A stretch of DNA of 32,587 bases from an uncultured Ilumatobacter sp. (GCA_937919625.1 CALFRK010000040.1:1-32587), one strand, 5' to 3'. Positions 14,685-22,882 are shown, numbered from the stretch's first letter. Program-made: numbers and translations. Notes: generated from the letters alone by a model not told the origin.

Positions 14685-15017
14685 ATGTCTGACAATCCCG
14701 ATACCGCACACGGGGCCCTCGAACTCGTCGTGTTCCAGCTCAACGAAGGCACCGACCGCGAGCGGTTCATCGAGGCCGCCGCGATTGCAACCGACTGGAT
14801 CAAGACCCAGCCCGGATTCGTTTCCCGAGAGCTATCACACTCGGTCAGCGAGGACCGCTGGGTCGAGGTCGTTTGGTGGAAAACAATGCAAGACGCCAAA
14901 GCAGCCGCGGAGGCGGCGGTGACATCGGAGTCCTGTAGCCCGATGTTCTCCATGGTCGACCTCGAGAGCGCCCTCATGCTCCACGGCGAACCTGCCTTGG
15001 CAGCGACCTACCAGTGA
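14685..15017 (+). CDS. small dimeric alpha-beta barrel (ABM-like) protein
   Basis: 110 aa. ATG 14685 is preceded by AAGGAG with 8 nt spacing; the frame is open upstream, but only this start has a ribosome-binding site. The fold pattern is that of antibiotic-biosynthesis-monooxygenase-like proteins: ALELVVFQLNEGTDRERFIE, WIKTQPGFVSRELSHSV, RWVEVVWWKTMQDAKAAAEA and MFSMVDLESALMLHGEPA. Such proteins are cofactor-free monooxygenases, quinol-type oxidases or ligand-binding dimers. It is divergent from the TetR gene at 13952, its probable regulator. Confidence 0.75.
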   Translation: MSDNPDTAHGALELVVFQLNEGTDRERFIEAAAIATDWIKTQPGFVSRELSHSVSEDRWVEVVWWKTMQDAKAAAEAAVTSESCSPMFSMVDLESALMLHGEPALAATYQ

Positions 15018-15055
15018 CTACGCGCTAGCGCGGTCACGCCCTCAACGCATGCGGA

Positions 15056-15085
15056 CTCGGGGTCGGCACAACGGCCGACCCCGAG
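15056..15085. terminator. 12-bp GC-rich hairpin
   Basis: CTCGGGGTCGGC (15056-15067) pairs perfectly with GCCGACCCCGAG (15074-15085) around ACAACG. It starts 39 nt after the monooxygenase-like gene. There is no T-run, as is common for high-GC actinobacterial terminators. Confidence 0.6.
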
Positions 15086-15396
15086 CCAACCCGATCGTGC
15101 TAGCCGCCTCGTCGACGCCTGCTGCATGTCGACAGTCCGTCTGGCGATCGCTGCTCTCGTTCGTCGCCCTCACGGATGCCGAACCGCTCGGACGATGAAG
15201 GCGTCGACAAGGACGGCGATGTCCAGCCCGAAACCGAACAGCCTCATGAACGCTTTGCCGCTGGTGGCATTTACGCCATGCCCACGTTGTTTCCGCCCAG
15301 ACCTTCGCTGCTCTCGCCGACGTGTGGGGGCACAGCTGCTGGTGGCGATGCCCGATCTCATCGACGCCGTGCCGGGTCCGTCTGGATCAGGTTCTA
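15086..15396. other. stretch without a recognisable gene
   Basis: Only short overlapping frames with no domain, no good ribosome-binding site and no repeat were seen. The last 60 bp probably carry the promoter of alkC, but no clear -35/-10 pair stands out. Confidence 0.4.
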
Positions 15397-16476
15397 ATGG
15401 CTGACTTCAAGGACCAGATCTCTCCTGCCATGGTCGAGGGTCTCGCAACCGACCTGGCCGGCGCCGGACGCGGTATCGATGCCCGCCGATTCGTGGCCTT
15501 GGCGCTCGACGGTCTGGACGAGTTGGCGCTGATGGATCGGGTACGTCACATCGCCGCGGCGTTGGTGACGACGATGCCGTCGGATACCGATGACGCCGAT
15601 CGGGTGATACGTGCCGCGCTCGACGCAGGCGGGCTTCAGGGTTGGTCGTCCTTGCCGATCTGCGAGTACGTGTCGATCTCGATGCTCGATGAACCCGAAA
15701 CGGCGTTGCCGTTGCTGGCCGAACTGACACAACGGTTCTCCGCCGAATTCGCGATCCGACCGTTCATCGACACCCACTTCGACGTCACGTTGCGGCACCT
15801 GCACGCCTGGGTCGATCATCCCGACGAACATGTGCGGCGACTGGTCTCGGAAGGGTCGCGACCGCGGCTGCCATGGGGCGCACGGCTGCGACAACTGGTC
15901 GATGATCCGACCCCCACCATCGGGTTGCTCGACCAGTTGTTCGACGACCCATCCGAGTACGTGCGCCGCTCGGTGGCCAACCATCTCAACGACATCAGCA
16001 AAGACCACCCGGCCTTCGCCGTTGCAACGGCCGAACGATGGTCGACCGCGACGACGCACGGCGACTACGTCATCCGTCACGCGCTGCGATCGCTGGTCAA
16101 GCGCGGTGACCCCGCAGCGTTGGCGGTGCTCGGCTTTGGCAACGCCGACACGATCCGGCTCAGCGGTCTGGCGTGTCGCCCGGCCTCGATCGCGATCGGT
16201 GAGGAGGTGACGTTCGAGTTCACGGCTGTTGCCGACACCGACACCGCGGCAGTGATCGACTACCTCGTGCACTACCAAGGTGCGACCGGTCGAAAGGCTG
16301 GGAAGGTCTTCAAACTGGCGACCCGCACACTCGTCGCAGGCCAGCCGATCATCATCGAGCGTCGCCACCGATTCGCCCACGTCTCGATCCGCCAGATCCG
16401 TCCCGGCCCGCATCGGATCGAGATTCAGGTCAACGGGCGAGTGCTCGCTGGCATCGAAGTCGACGTGACTCTCTGA
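15397..16476 (+). CDS. alkC: AlkC-type DNA alkylation repair glycosylase with C-terminal Ig-like domain
   Basis: 359 aa from ATG 15397, where the family-like MADFKDQISPAMVEGLA begins. Residues about 1-245 are HEAT-like repeats with the AlkC hallmarks HVRRLVSEGSRPRLPWGARL and SEYVRRSVANHLNDISKDHP. Residues about 250-359 form a beta-rich Ig-like segment (PASIAIGEEVTFEFTAVADT, then HRIEIQVNGRVLAGIEVDV), an arrangement known for AlkC proteins. AlkC removes bulky, positively charged N-alkylated purines such as 3-methyladenine without flipping the base. The ribosome-binding site is weak (GGAT). No other repair gene is adjacent, so it appears to be a single-gene unit. Confidence 0.85.
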   Translation: MADFKDQISPAMVEGLATDLAGAGRGIDARRFVALALDGLDELALMDRVRHIAAALVTTMPSDTDDADRVIRAALDAGGLQGWSSLPICEYVSISMLDEPETALPLLAELTQRFSAEFAIRPFIDTHFDVTLRHLHAWVDHPDEHVRRLVSEGSRPRLPWGARLRQLVDDPTPTIGLLDQLFDDPSEYVRRSVANHLNDISKDHPAFAVATAERWSTATTHGDYVIRHALRSLVKRGDPAALAVLGFGNADTIRLSGLACRPASIAIGEEVTFEFTAVADTDTAAVIDYLVHYQGATGRKAGKVFKLATRTLVAGQPIIIERRHRFAHVSIRQIRPGPHRIEIQVNGRVLAGIEVDVTL

Positions 16477-17232
16477 GCTGCTGACTGCGAACGACAGATC
16501 CTCCCGCGCAGCTGTCGCGAAGCGAGCCATCGAGGCGAGAGAGTTCAAAGGGGGTCGGGTGCCAACGCACCGGACGACGATGCCCCCTCGATCAGCCGGA
16601 CGGACGGCGTGCGCTAGACAAGCGGGCGCTCGGGCAGCGGCTGAGACCCCGCCACTGGCGCCGAACCTGACAGTGGAGCCGATACCGAGCAACACCTCAG
16701 ACGTGGATCGAGACCACACGCTAGGAACGCCCCCCCCGCCTCGGGGTCGATCGCGACGGCATCGCAGCACTCGACGACTGGGAATCGTGGAGCCGGCGTC
16801 GATGTCGGGAACACGAACGGTGACGGCATCGACCTTGAGCAGGATTCCCGGAACGCTCATCGACCAAGTCTTGGAGCTGGATCATGACCGAAGGTTGGCA
16901 TCGCCGGTGCGACTGATGCGCTCGGTATCAGCGCACACTTTCACGGGTTCGCACTTCAAATTGGTGCGCGACTCCGGCCCAAGCCGCACACTGAATAATC
17001 CCGCCGACCATCCCCGAACGAGCGACGGGCGGCGGTCGCGTTACGTGCGGCAGCTCGACGCCGTCGACCTGACCGAATGCGCCGGAACTGTGACGCCGAG
17101 AAGAGCCTTCCGACCCGCGATTACGAGCCGGACTTCAGGTGCGCTGCGACCGATCCGGGGCGCCGCGATCGAGCGGGTCGGCAACTGGTCGTGGCCGTGA
17201 CTATCGGGCGACCTGCACGAATCGCTTCGGCT
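16477..17232. other. 755-bp intergenic stretch with a dispersed-repeat copy; no convincing gene
   Basis: A plus-strand open frame covers 16559-17200 but has unusual composition (Arg/Pro/Thr-rich, no domain). On the minus strand, 16860 to about 16785 reads LLKVDAVTVRVPDIDAG, reminiscent of the start of a VOC (glyoxalase-like) protein, but homology stops after about 20 residues, so at best this is a relic. A 32-nt element shared with 30657-30688 lies at 16971-17002. I see no promoter or RNA gene. Confidence 0.4.
16971..17002 (-). repeat. dispersed intergenic repeat, copy 1
   Basis: The minus strand reads GGGATTATTCAGTGTGCGGC and then TTGGGCCGGAGT. It matches 30657-30688 (plus strand) at 31 of 32 positions. 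The flanks are not clearly related. Confidence 0.8.
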
Positions 17233-18417
17233 TCACGCCGAAAGGCGCTCGTCAAACCGGTAGGTCGACATTCTCTCGACGCCGTCGTCGAGGATCAGGA
17301 ACTGGTCTTCGAGCTTGACACCTTCGCCTGATTCGTCGGACCCGATGTAGCTCTCGAGGCAGATGATCATGCCTGGCTCGACGCACCCATCGAGCGGGTA
17401 GTCGACCCCCGGTTCGTCATGTGGGATGTTCGGCCATTCGCCAGACATCCCGAGGCCGTGGCCGACGCAGTAGTAGCGGCTCGCCTGATGTTCGTCCGGT
17501 ACTTTCCACGCTCGACGCGCGAGCTCGGCGAACTCGATACCTGGCCGCAGCAACGATGTGTTCCACTCCAGCTGCTCCTTCGCTCTGCCATAGAGCAGTC
17601 GTTGCTGGGGAGTGGCCGTCGTGTCGCCGCAGAGGAAGGTCCGGGAGAAATCGACGCAGTAGTTCTCGTAGCCGTTTGCGTCGGTGTCGAGTGCGAGCAG
17701 TTCCCCTGCCCGTAGCCGCCGCTGCCCTGCTTCCTGGAAGTACGGATACGTGTTCGGTCCGGACTGGAACAGTCTCGTGACGGTGTGTTGGCCGTCCTTG
17801 GCCATCAGTTCGAAGTGGAAGTGCGCCCAGGCCTCGGACTCGGTCATCCCTGGTTCGGCCGCGTGTTCGAGTGCCTCGACGGCTACTTCGACTCGGCGCA
17901 TGGCTTCGCGCAGGTATGGGACCTCGATGGGGAGCTTGATCGAACGCGCCGGAGCGAGAACGGTGTCGGCCGGAACGAGTGCCAGGTCGGCGGCGCGGAG
18001 TTCATCGGTGGCGGAGAACGGGAACCGGTCGACGGCGAGGCGCCGGGCGCCGTGGTGGCGCAGCTCGGCTCCGATCTCGCGGGCGAGTTCCTTCGACGCG
18101 GCAGCCACGTCCCCACCGGAGCTGACGATGTCGAGCCCGACGGCAAGTCGGATCTCGTTGATGGTGGACAAGCCCGCTGCGAGGTGCTCACATCCGCGGT
18201 ATTCGAAGAGGATCGCCGGCCCGCCGTCGACGACGAGGAGGTACCGGGCCGGCGTGCGCGCGCAGAAGATCTGCATGTTCATCGCCCCGCTGACGTAGAA
18301 GATGTCGTTCGGGTCGCAGATCAGCAACGCATCGACGTCCGCCCGCGCGAGGTGCCTGCGGACGTATTCCAGCCGCGCAGCGTAGAGCTTGTCGACGTGT
18401 GCGTCGAGGCCGTTCAC
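17233..18417 (-). CDS. M24 family metallopeptidase-fold protein, DddP-like clade
   Basis: 394 aa from GTG 18417 (MNGLDAHVDKLYAARLEYVR). The frame is open to 18573, but that part runs through a repeat, so it is probably not coding. Pita-bread M24 metal ligands are all visible: D244 and D246 (LALDTDANGY), D256 (CVDFSR), H320 (CVGHGLGMSGEWP), E355 (ICLESYIG) and E370 (VKLEDQF). The motif order, SGPNTYPYFQEAG and the EWP after the His resemble the DMSP lyase DddP more than aminopeptidase P. However, the Asp that DddP is reported to use as catalytic base six residues after that His is Gly326 here. It is therefore more likely a hydrolase or lyase of unknown substrate than a true DddP. The gene stands alone on the minus strand. 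Confidence 0.8.
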   Translation of the reverse strand: MNGLDAHVDKLYAARLEYVRRHLARADVDALLICDPNDIFYVSGAMNMQIFCARTPARYLLVVDGGPAILFEYRGCEHLAAGLSTINEIRLAVGLDIVSSGGDVAAASKELAREIGAELRHHGARRLAVDRFPFSATDELRAADLALVPADTVLAPARSIKLPIEVPYLREAMRRVEVAVEALEHAAEPGMTESEAWAHFHFELMAKDGQHTVTRLFQSGPNTYPYFQEAGQRRLRAGELLALDTDANGYENYCVDFSRTFLCGDTTATPQQRLLYGRAKEQLEWNTSLLRPGIEFAELARRAWKVPDEHQASRYYCVGHGLGMSGEWPNIPHDEPGVDYPLDGCVEPGMIICLESYIGSDESGEGVKLEDQFLILDDGVERMSTYRFDERLSA

Positions 18418-18573
18418 GACTCCGTGGCCTCTCGGGGAGAGTTTGTGATGGTTCGACTTGCTCTCCACACGTTCGGTTCTACTACCTCGAGGAAGGACGC
18501 GAAGTAGCAGCACATCACGAGAGCGCCGAAATCCGGAATCCCGCGACCGCAGACCACTCGGCTTCGGCTCCAC

Positions 18574-18767
18574 TGCCGTGCTCGATATGCGCGGCGAAGC
18601 GACGGCTCCCGACCCGTCCTGGATCCGGCATTCTGCTCATCGAGGTCAGCGCATAATGCGCACTCGATAATCCGGGTATCGGTTCTTCGGCCGCGCCGCA
18701 TCGCGGCCCTTATGCCGTGCTCCATATTCGCGGCGCCGCGACGACCTCAGACCCGTCCGGATGCGCA
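18574..18767. repeat. composite intergenic repeat region
   Basis: Two imperfect direct copies, 18574-18628 and 18713-18767, both begin TGCCGTGCTC and contain GACCCGTCC; about 38 of the first 46 positions agree. Between them at 18647-18673 (minus strand) is a 27-nt element, GGATTATCGAGTGCG then CATTATGCGCTG, which matches 30715-30741 at 24 of 27 positions. The region lies between the M24 gene and the AbiE module. Confidence 0.7.
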
Positions 18768-18821
18768 CCGCTACCCGAGCGATGATCGCGCCACTCATCT
18801 ACGGTCGGGGTGTTGCGTTGA

Positions 18822-19040
18822 TCCGTTGAGACCACCCTGTGGCATCTCGAACGATTGATCGACCGCTGGTCGAAGGCCGGCTCGGAGGATCGTGCGCCGG
18901 CTGGTCGGCTGCGGTGCTTGGTCGGCGTGTTGGCGCTCCCGGCGATGCCTGACAGGCTCGAGGTCGACAGCGCTCCGCCTCTGGCGTTCAAGGGTGGAGC
19001 GGCGCTCGAAGTGCGGTTCAGGACGCACCTCTCCCATACC
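18822..19040 (+). pseudogene. fragment of an AbiEii-like nucleotidyltransferase
   Basis: The open frame 18822-19055 has no proper start. It ends in LAFKGGAALEVRFRTHLS, which matches the KGGxALExR motif that opens the nucleotidyltransferase core of AbiEii/AbiGii-type toxins. The preceding ERLIDRWSKAGSEDRAPAGR and VLALPAMPDR resemble the helical N-terminus of that family. The DLD part and the rest are missing: the frame stops just where the intact AbiE operator begins. It is probably a relic of an earlier or replaced toxin gene. Confidence 0.5.
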
Positions 19041-19042
19041 TG

Positions 19043-19071
19043 TTGCGGAAACTAAATATGTCGTTTAGTCT
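19043..19071 (+). promoter_or_regulatory. AbiE promoter with inverted-repeat operator
   Basis: ACTAAA (19051-19056) and TTTAGT (19064-19069) form a perfect inverted repeat with a 7-nt spacer, in an unusually A/T-rich patch. TTGCGG (19043-19048) and TAGTCT (19066-19071), 17 nt apart, fit a -35/-10 pair, placing the start of transcription at or next to the ATG at 19080. A leaderless mRNA autoregulated by AbiEi is the simplest reading. Confidence 0.55.
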
Positions 19072-19079
19072 TGTTACTC

Positions 19080-19898
19080 ATGAGTGCGCCGGTCGATGCT
19101 CCGCCCGCGGCACCGCGGGACTTGGCGGATTGGCTACTGGCGCGCGGTCGGCACTGGGTGACCACAGCCCAGGCAGCTGACATCCTCGGCATCCCGGAGG
19201 CGCACGTGTCACCGACTCTGGCGCGCTGGCAGCACCAGGGGCGCCTGTTCAGCCCAGCTCGGGGGCTGTACGTGGCGATCCCTGCGGAGTACCGGTTGTG
19301 GGGCGCGGTGCCGGCGGCGCACTTCATCGACGCCATGATGCGTCACCTCGGGCATCCGTACTACGTATGTCTGCTCTCGGCTGCCGAGGTGCACGGGTTC
19401 GCCCATCAGCGGCCCCAGGTCTTCCAGGTGATGACGAGCGCACACGTGCGCGAGCGTTCCTTCGAACGTGTCCATCTTCGCTTCTTGACCTCGCGACACG
19501 CAGCCGACCGGCCGGTGGTCGAGGTGAACACACCGACCGGAACCATGAGCGTGTCCACGCCAGAGGTGACCGTTCTCGACTTGGTGTCGCGGCCGAGTGA
19601 GGGCGGCTCGCTGTACAACGTCGGGACCATCATCGGCGACATGCTCGAGGAGACGGCGCTCGACATCGTCCAACTCGCCGGGGTCGGCGATACCTATCCA
19701 ACGGCGGTCGTTCAGCGGGTTGGATGGATGATCGACAACGCGGCCGAGACGCTTGGGGTGGAAGTCGACACCGAACCTTTGCGTTCGTTGGTGGCCCACG
19801 CATCGTCGGTGCTGCTCGATCCATCAGGGCCGCGTGACCAGCGCCCGGATCCGCGCTGGAACGTCATCGCCAACGCAGAGATCGAGCTCGAGTCGTGA
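19080..19898 (+). CDS. abiEi: AbiEi-family antitoxin (type IV toxin-antitoxin)
   Basis: 272 aa from ATG 19080; a TTG at 19071 is the alternative. Residues about 12-65 form a winged helix-turn-helix (DWLLARGRHWVTTAQAADIL, then RWQHQGRLFSPARGLYVAIP). The rest has typical AbiEi features: VPAAHFIDAMMRHLGHPYYV, LLSAAEVHGFAHQRPQVFQV and TPEVTVLDLVSRPSEGG. AbiEi neutralises the toxin's effect without a stable complex (type IV) and represses its own operon by binding an inverted repeat. A suitable 6-bp inverted repeat sits 11-29 nt upstream. The stop overlaps the toxin GTG by 4 nt (GTGA), so the two are co-translated. It belongs to the integrase-bearing accessory region. Confidence 0.87.
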   Translation: MSAPVDAPPAAPRDLADWLLARGRHWVTTAQAADILGIPEAHVSPTLARWQHQGRLFSPARGLYVAIPAEYRLWGAVPAAHFIDAMMRHLGHPYYVCLLSAAEVHGFAHQRPQVFQVMTSAHVRERSFERVHLRFLTSRHAADRPVVEVNTPTGTMSVSTPEVTVLDLVSRPSEGGSLYNVGTIIGDMLEETALDIVQLAGVGDTYPTAVVQRVGWMIDNAAETLGVEVDTEPLRSLVAHASSVLLDPSGPRDQRPDPRWNVIANAEIELES

Positions 19899-20677
19899 TC
19901 CCACAAGCGGCGATCACCGAATGGGCGGCGCGGGTGCCGTGGGCGACGCCCGAGCAGATCGAGCAGGATCTGCTTCTGTCACGGCTCATCGTTGAGATCG
20001 CGCGTGACGACTACCTCGGCAACGAGCTGATCTTCCGGGGCGGGACCTGTCTCCACAAGCTGCACGTCGATCGGCCCTGGCGCTACAGCGAGGACCTCGA
20101 CTACGTGCGTCGCAGCGGCGGCGGGATCGCCGAACTCACTCGGGCAGCGACACGAATCGGCGAGGCACTTGGGATGGAGGTGCGCACCCGGATCACGGAG
20201 CACCCAAAGATCTACCTGCGCGCTCCGTTCGAGTCCGGTGGTCGGATGCGCGTGAAGATCGAGGTCAACACCTTCGAGCGTTCGCCGGCGATCGAGCCCG
20301 TCCGCGTGGGGTATGCGGTCCGTTCGTCGTGGTTCGAGGGTGCGGCCGACGTCACCACGTTCGCGTTGCCTGAACTGATTGCCACGAAGTTGCGTGCCTT
20401 GTATCAGCGGCTGAAGGGGCGCGACCTGTTCGATCTGTGGCTCGCGATCACTCAACTCGGGGCCGACCCGGCCGAGATCGTCGCTGCGTTCGCGCCGTAC
20501 CGCCCCGACGGCTACACGCCGGGCCTCGCGGAGCGCAACCTTCGAGAGAAGCTGCCTCGCTCGATCTTCCGCGACGATCTGCGGGCGCTCGTCAGCGAGT
20601 GGCCTGGCGGCTACGACATCGACGGCGCCGCCGAGCTGGTCATCTCCGAGTTGATCCACCGCTTGCGCACCGGGTGA
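19895..20677 (+). CDS. abiEii: AbiEii/AbiGii-family nucleotidyltransferase toxin
   Basis: 260 aa, GTG start. Nucleotidyltransferase core motifs are present: ELIFRGGTCLHKLH (G49, G50, K55) and RYSEDLDYV (S65, D67, D69), followed by a conserved KIEVNTFE strand and KLRALYQRLKGRDLFDL, which matches the C-terminal K/RD motif of this family. AbiEii-type enzymes transfer nucleotides, in characterised relatives onto tRNA acceptor ends, and cause growth arrest and abortive phage infection. All key residues look intact, so it is probably active. Being next to a tyrosine recombinase and a relaxase suits both phage defence and stabilisation of the mobile element. Confidence 0.88.
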   Translation: MIPQAAITEWAARVPWATPEQIEQDLLLSRLIVEIARDDYLGNELIFRGGTCLHKLHVDRPWRYSEDLDYVRRSGGGIAELTRAATRIGEALGMEVRTRITEHPKIYLRAPFESGGRMRVKIEVNTFERSPAIEPVRVGYAVRSSWFEGAADVTTFALPELIATKLRALYQRLKGRDLFDLWLAITQLGADPAEIVAAFAPYRPDGYTPGLAERNLREKLPRSIFRDDLRALVSEWPGGYDIDGAAELVISELIHRLRTG

Positions 20678-20721
20678 CCGTCGTGGCTCAGTCCGCGCGG
20701 TCGGCGCCATGAGGGGCGCGG

Positions 20722-21909
20722 TCAGGCGGTGCCGCGGTGGAGCGCGTCGAGGCGGTCGGCGACTTGCTCACTGCGTCCGGGCATCAGCTTGCCGTACTGA
20801 TCGAGTGTCATGGCTGCCGATGCGTGGCCGAGCATGTCCTGGAGCACCTTCACGTCGGCTCCGGCCGCGATCGCGAGTGACGCGCAGGTGTGTCGCAGGT
20901 CGTGCACGCGAAGTCCGGTGAACCCGGCCTTGCGCACAGCCGGCTGCCAGACCCGGTGCCGGAAGTTGTGGATCTGCAATGGCGTGCCCCCGGGCGAAGC
21001 GAACACGAATGCGCCGCGCTCGCTCGGTGACTGCGTCGCGCCGAACCGTGCGTGCACCCCGAGCACGTCGGCGACGAACCGGGGCATGACGATCGTCCGA
21101 TAGCTCGCCGTGGTCTTGAGCGGTGCGAGCTGCTGCTCGTCGGTGCCGAGTTGGTTCTCGACCGTGATGCGGCGTTGCAGCATGTCGACGTCGCTCCACC
21201 GCAGCCCGGCGAGTTCGCCGAGGCGAAGACCGCAGTACGCGCCGACCAACACGAACGCGCGATAGCTCGGGTTGATGGTGTCAGCGAGGTCCTCGACGTC
21301 AGCCTGGGTGAGGAACCGCATCGGAACCCTCAACGGCTTGGGCGGCTTGATCGGGCCGAGCGGATTCTTTGCCAACCGCTCGTCCTCGACTGCGGCGCGA
21401 AGCATCGCGTTGAGCGTCCGGTACACCTGGTTCACGGTCGTGGGCGACAGGTTGCGCTCCTCATTGGCCGACAGCTCTGCGATCCAGTGTCGCAGCGCCT
21501 CGGTCGTGATGGCTCCGAGCGCCATCGGGCCGAGTTCGATATCGCCGACCTTCGCCAGGATGTGGAGACGGAGGTTGCCTTCATAGATACGTCGAGTGCT
21601 CTTGCGGAGGTCGACGCGCGTGCGCAGCCAGTGGTGCGCATACTCGGCCAACGTGATGCGACCTGCCGAAGGGTCGAACCACTGCCCTTTCGTTCGGTCG
21701 GCGAGCTGGTTGGTGCGCCAGTTCTTCGCGGCGGTCAGGGTCGGGAAGTACTTGGCGTGCTCCTTGCCGTCGGCTCCGTAGCAACGCGCCTTGTACGTGA
21801 CCTTCGGCGCACCACGCGGTTCGCCGCGCTCGTCGAAGCGCACGACGGTGCGCTTCCAGATGCCTGGGTGCGCCGTGGCCTCCAGCGACGTCTCAGCCGG
21901 CTTCGCCAT
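20722..21909 (-). CDS. tyrosine recombinase / phage-type integrase
   Basis: 395 aa from ATG 21909 (MAKPAETSLEAT), which has GGAGG 9 nt upstream; an ATG at 21915 is only 3 nt from it. The N-terminus has an arm-binding-like beta region (KVTYKARCYGADGKEHAKYF) and a SAM-like core-binding domain (about 85-180). The catalytic domain has all expected residues: R229 (GLRLGELAGLRW), K265, H336 and R339 (HDLRHTCAS), H362 (MLGHASAAMT) and Y372 (LDQYGKL). It catalyses integration and excision of the element. It overlaps the upstream XRE gene by 17 nt, so both are one transcription unit. No tRNA gene lies between its 3' end and AbiEii. Confidence 0.92.
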   Translation of the reverse strand: MAKPAETSLEATAHPGIWKRTVVRFDERGEPRGAPKVTYKARCYGADGKEHAKYFPTLTAAKNWRTNQLADRTKGQWFDPSAGRITLAEYAHHWLRTRVDLRKSTRRIYEGNLRLHILAKVGDIELGPMALGAITTEALRHWIAELSANEERNLSPTTVNQVYRTLNAMLRAAVEDERLAKNPLGPIKPPKPLRVPMRFLTQADVEDLADTINPSYRAFVLVGAYCGLRLGELAGLRWSDVDMLQRRITVENQLGTDEQQLAPLKTTASYRTIVMPRFVADVLGVHARFGATQSPSERGAFVFASPGGTPLQIHNFRHRVWQPAVRKAGFTGLRVHDLRHTCASLAIAAGADVKVLQDMLGHASAAMTLDQYGKLMPGRSEQVADRLDALHRGTA

Positions 21910-22573
21910 CACCATCGTCCTCCACCTTGAAGGGGAACTCGTCGCCCGCGGTGCGGGCTCGCGACGTCAGGAACCCGCGGGCGCCGAACTCGAGGATGTC
22001 GTTGCCCAGCTCTTGGAGCAGCCGTGCGAGCGGGTTGAGCTGGTCGTCGTACTTCGTCTCGAGTTGGTAGAGACGTTGCAGCCGCCACTCGCGGAATCGT
22101 CGGAACCAGCCCGGGGGTCCGGCGATGAACCCTGGCGCGAGATCGCCGTCTTCGGGGCCGGTCAGCTCGCCGATCGCCTCGTCGAACGCCGCAACCTGAT
22201 CGTCGGTGCCGATCAACCTGAGTGGCAGCGCGTTGACCTCGTACCGGCTGTCACGCATGAGCTCCGACTGCATGCCCGGCGGTGGGATGAAGAAGTAGGC
22301 GATCGGCACGTCGAGCACGAGGGACAGCAGGTAGAGCTCTTGAGCGTCGAACATCCGCTGCTTGTCGCCGTCCCAACGCTCCATCGCGCCGATCGACGAC
22401 TGCGGCAGGATGTGGCCGGTGAGCTTGCCGAGTTCCCGGGCGAACTCCTGCTGTGTGTACCCCTTGCGCTCGCGCGCAGACCGGATGCGATACGACACGA
22501 CCGAGTTGGCATTCAGCCCCTTGTCGGCGTCCGGGTGCCGGTCGACGGTGTTCGACTTGCGAGATCTGGCCAT
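21893..22573 (-). CDS. XRE-family regulator of the mobile element
   Basis: 226 aa. The helix-turn-helix covers about residues 24-85: NSVVSYRIRSARERKGYTQQ, EFARELGK, and QSSIGAMERWDGDKQRMFDA with the recognition helix, then YLLSLVLDVPIAYFFIPPPG, typical of XRE regulators. The C-terminal part is predicted mainly helical and ends in an acidic tail (DDGDGEAG). It precedes and overlaps the integrase gene and is divergent from the excisionase-like gene. It would therefore be placed to control the choice between integration and excision, like a phage repressor. That role is inferred from position. Confidence 0.82.
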   Translation of the reverse strand: MARSRKSNTVDRHPDADKGLNANSVVSYRIRSARERKGYTQQEFARELGKLTGHILPQSSIGAMERWDGDKQRMFDAQELYLLSLVLDVPIAYFFIPPPGMQSELMRDSRYEVNALPLRLIGTDDQVAAFDEAIGELTGPEDGDLAPGFIAGPPGWFRRFREWRLQRLYQLETKYDDQLNPLARLLQELGNDILEFGARGFLTSRARTAGDEFPFKVEDDGDGEAG

Positions 22574-22600
22574 CTAGCGATCATCTCCACAGAAGTATGG

Positions 22601-22630
22601 TTGACATCAATCCGACGATATACGTAACAT
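22601..22630 (+). promoter_or_regulatory. strong sigma70-like promoter for the excisionase/relaxase strand
   Basis: TTGACA (22601-22606) is a consensus -35. TAACAT (22625-22630) follows 18 nt later as the -10. TTGACATCAA at the -35 is itself a small palindrome (TTGA-CA-TCAA) and could be a repressor contact. Transcription would start close to the GTG at 22638, so a leaderless start is possible. Confidence 0.6.
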
Positions 22631-22679
22631 CGTCCCTGTGTTGGGTAACCCTCTCGGAATAGTATCAGACTGGAACGAG

Positions 22680-22871
22680 ATGCCGGTCACGATGTCCGTT
22701 GCTCAGGCGGGCAAGCTCCTGTTCGGCTACGAGAAGTCCAAGTCGTACGCACTCGCGAAGACCGGCGAGATCCCCACTCGCCGACTCGCGGGCAGCAGCA
22801 AGCAGATCGTGTTCCGAGACGACCTGCGCGCCAAGCACGACCCGAACTTCCCCGGCGTCGCCGCGGCGTAG
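22680..22871 (+). CDS. excisionase-like small helix-turn-helix protein
   Basis: 63 aa from ATG 22680 (MPVTMSVAQAG); ATG 22692 or a leaderless GTG 22638 are also possible. The pattern MSVAQAGKLLFGYEKSKSYA, then ALAKTGEIPTRRLAGSSKQI and VFRDDLRAKH is the MerR-like winged helix of Xis/excisionase-family domains: an AQAG turn, a tyrosine recognition helix, and a GEIPxxRLG wing. Such proteins bend attachment-site DNA and direct the integrase toward excision. It is divergent from the XRE-integrase unit and first in the rightward operon. Confidence 0.75.
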   Translation: MPVTMSVAQAGKLLFGYEKSKSYALAKTGEIPTRRLAGSSKQIVFRDDLRAKHDPNFPGVAAA

Positions 22872-22882
22872 GAGGAACTCCC

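Noticed and set aside
16785-16860. VOC/glyoxalase-like N-terminus on the minus strand
   Set aside because: About 20 residues look right (VDAVTVRVPDIDAG), but the FYxxxLG part and everything after it are missing; too short to annotate as a gene.
16559-17200. 213-aa plus-strand open frame
   Set aside because: The composition is Arg/Pro/Thr-rich without any domain, it covers a dispersed repeat copy, and it has no ribosome-binding site.
17233-18417. Calling the M24 protein a DMSP lyase (DddP)
   Set aside because: The overall match is good, but the reported catalytic Asp is Gly, so the function cannot be claimed.
18574-18767. CRISPR-like array
   Set aside because: Only two long imperfect copies with a related element between them; no regular spacers or cas genes.
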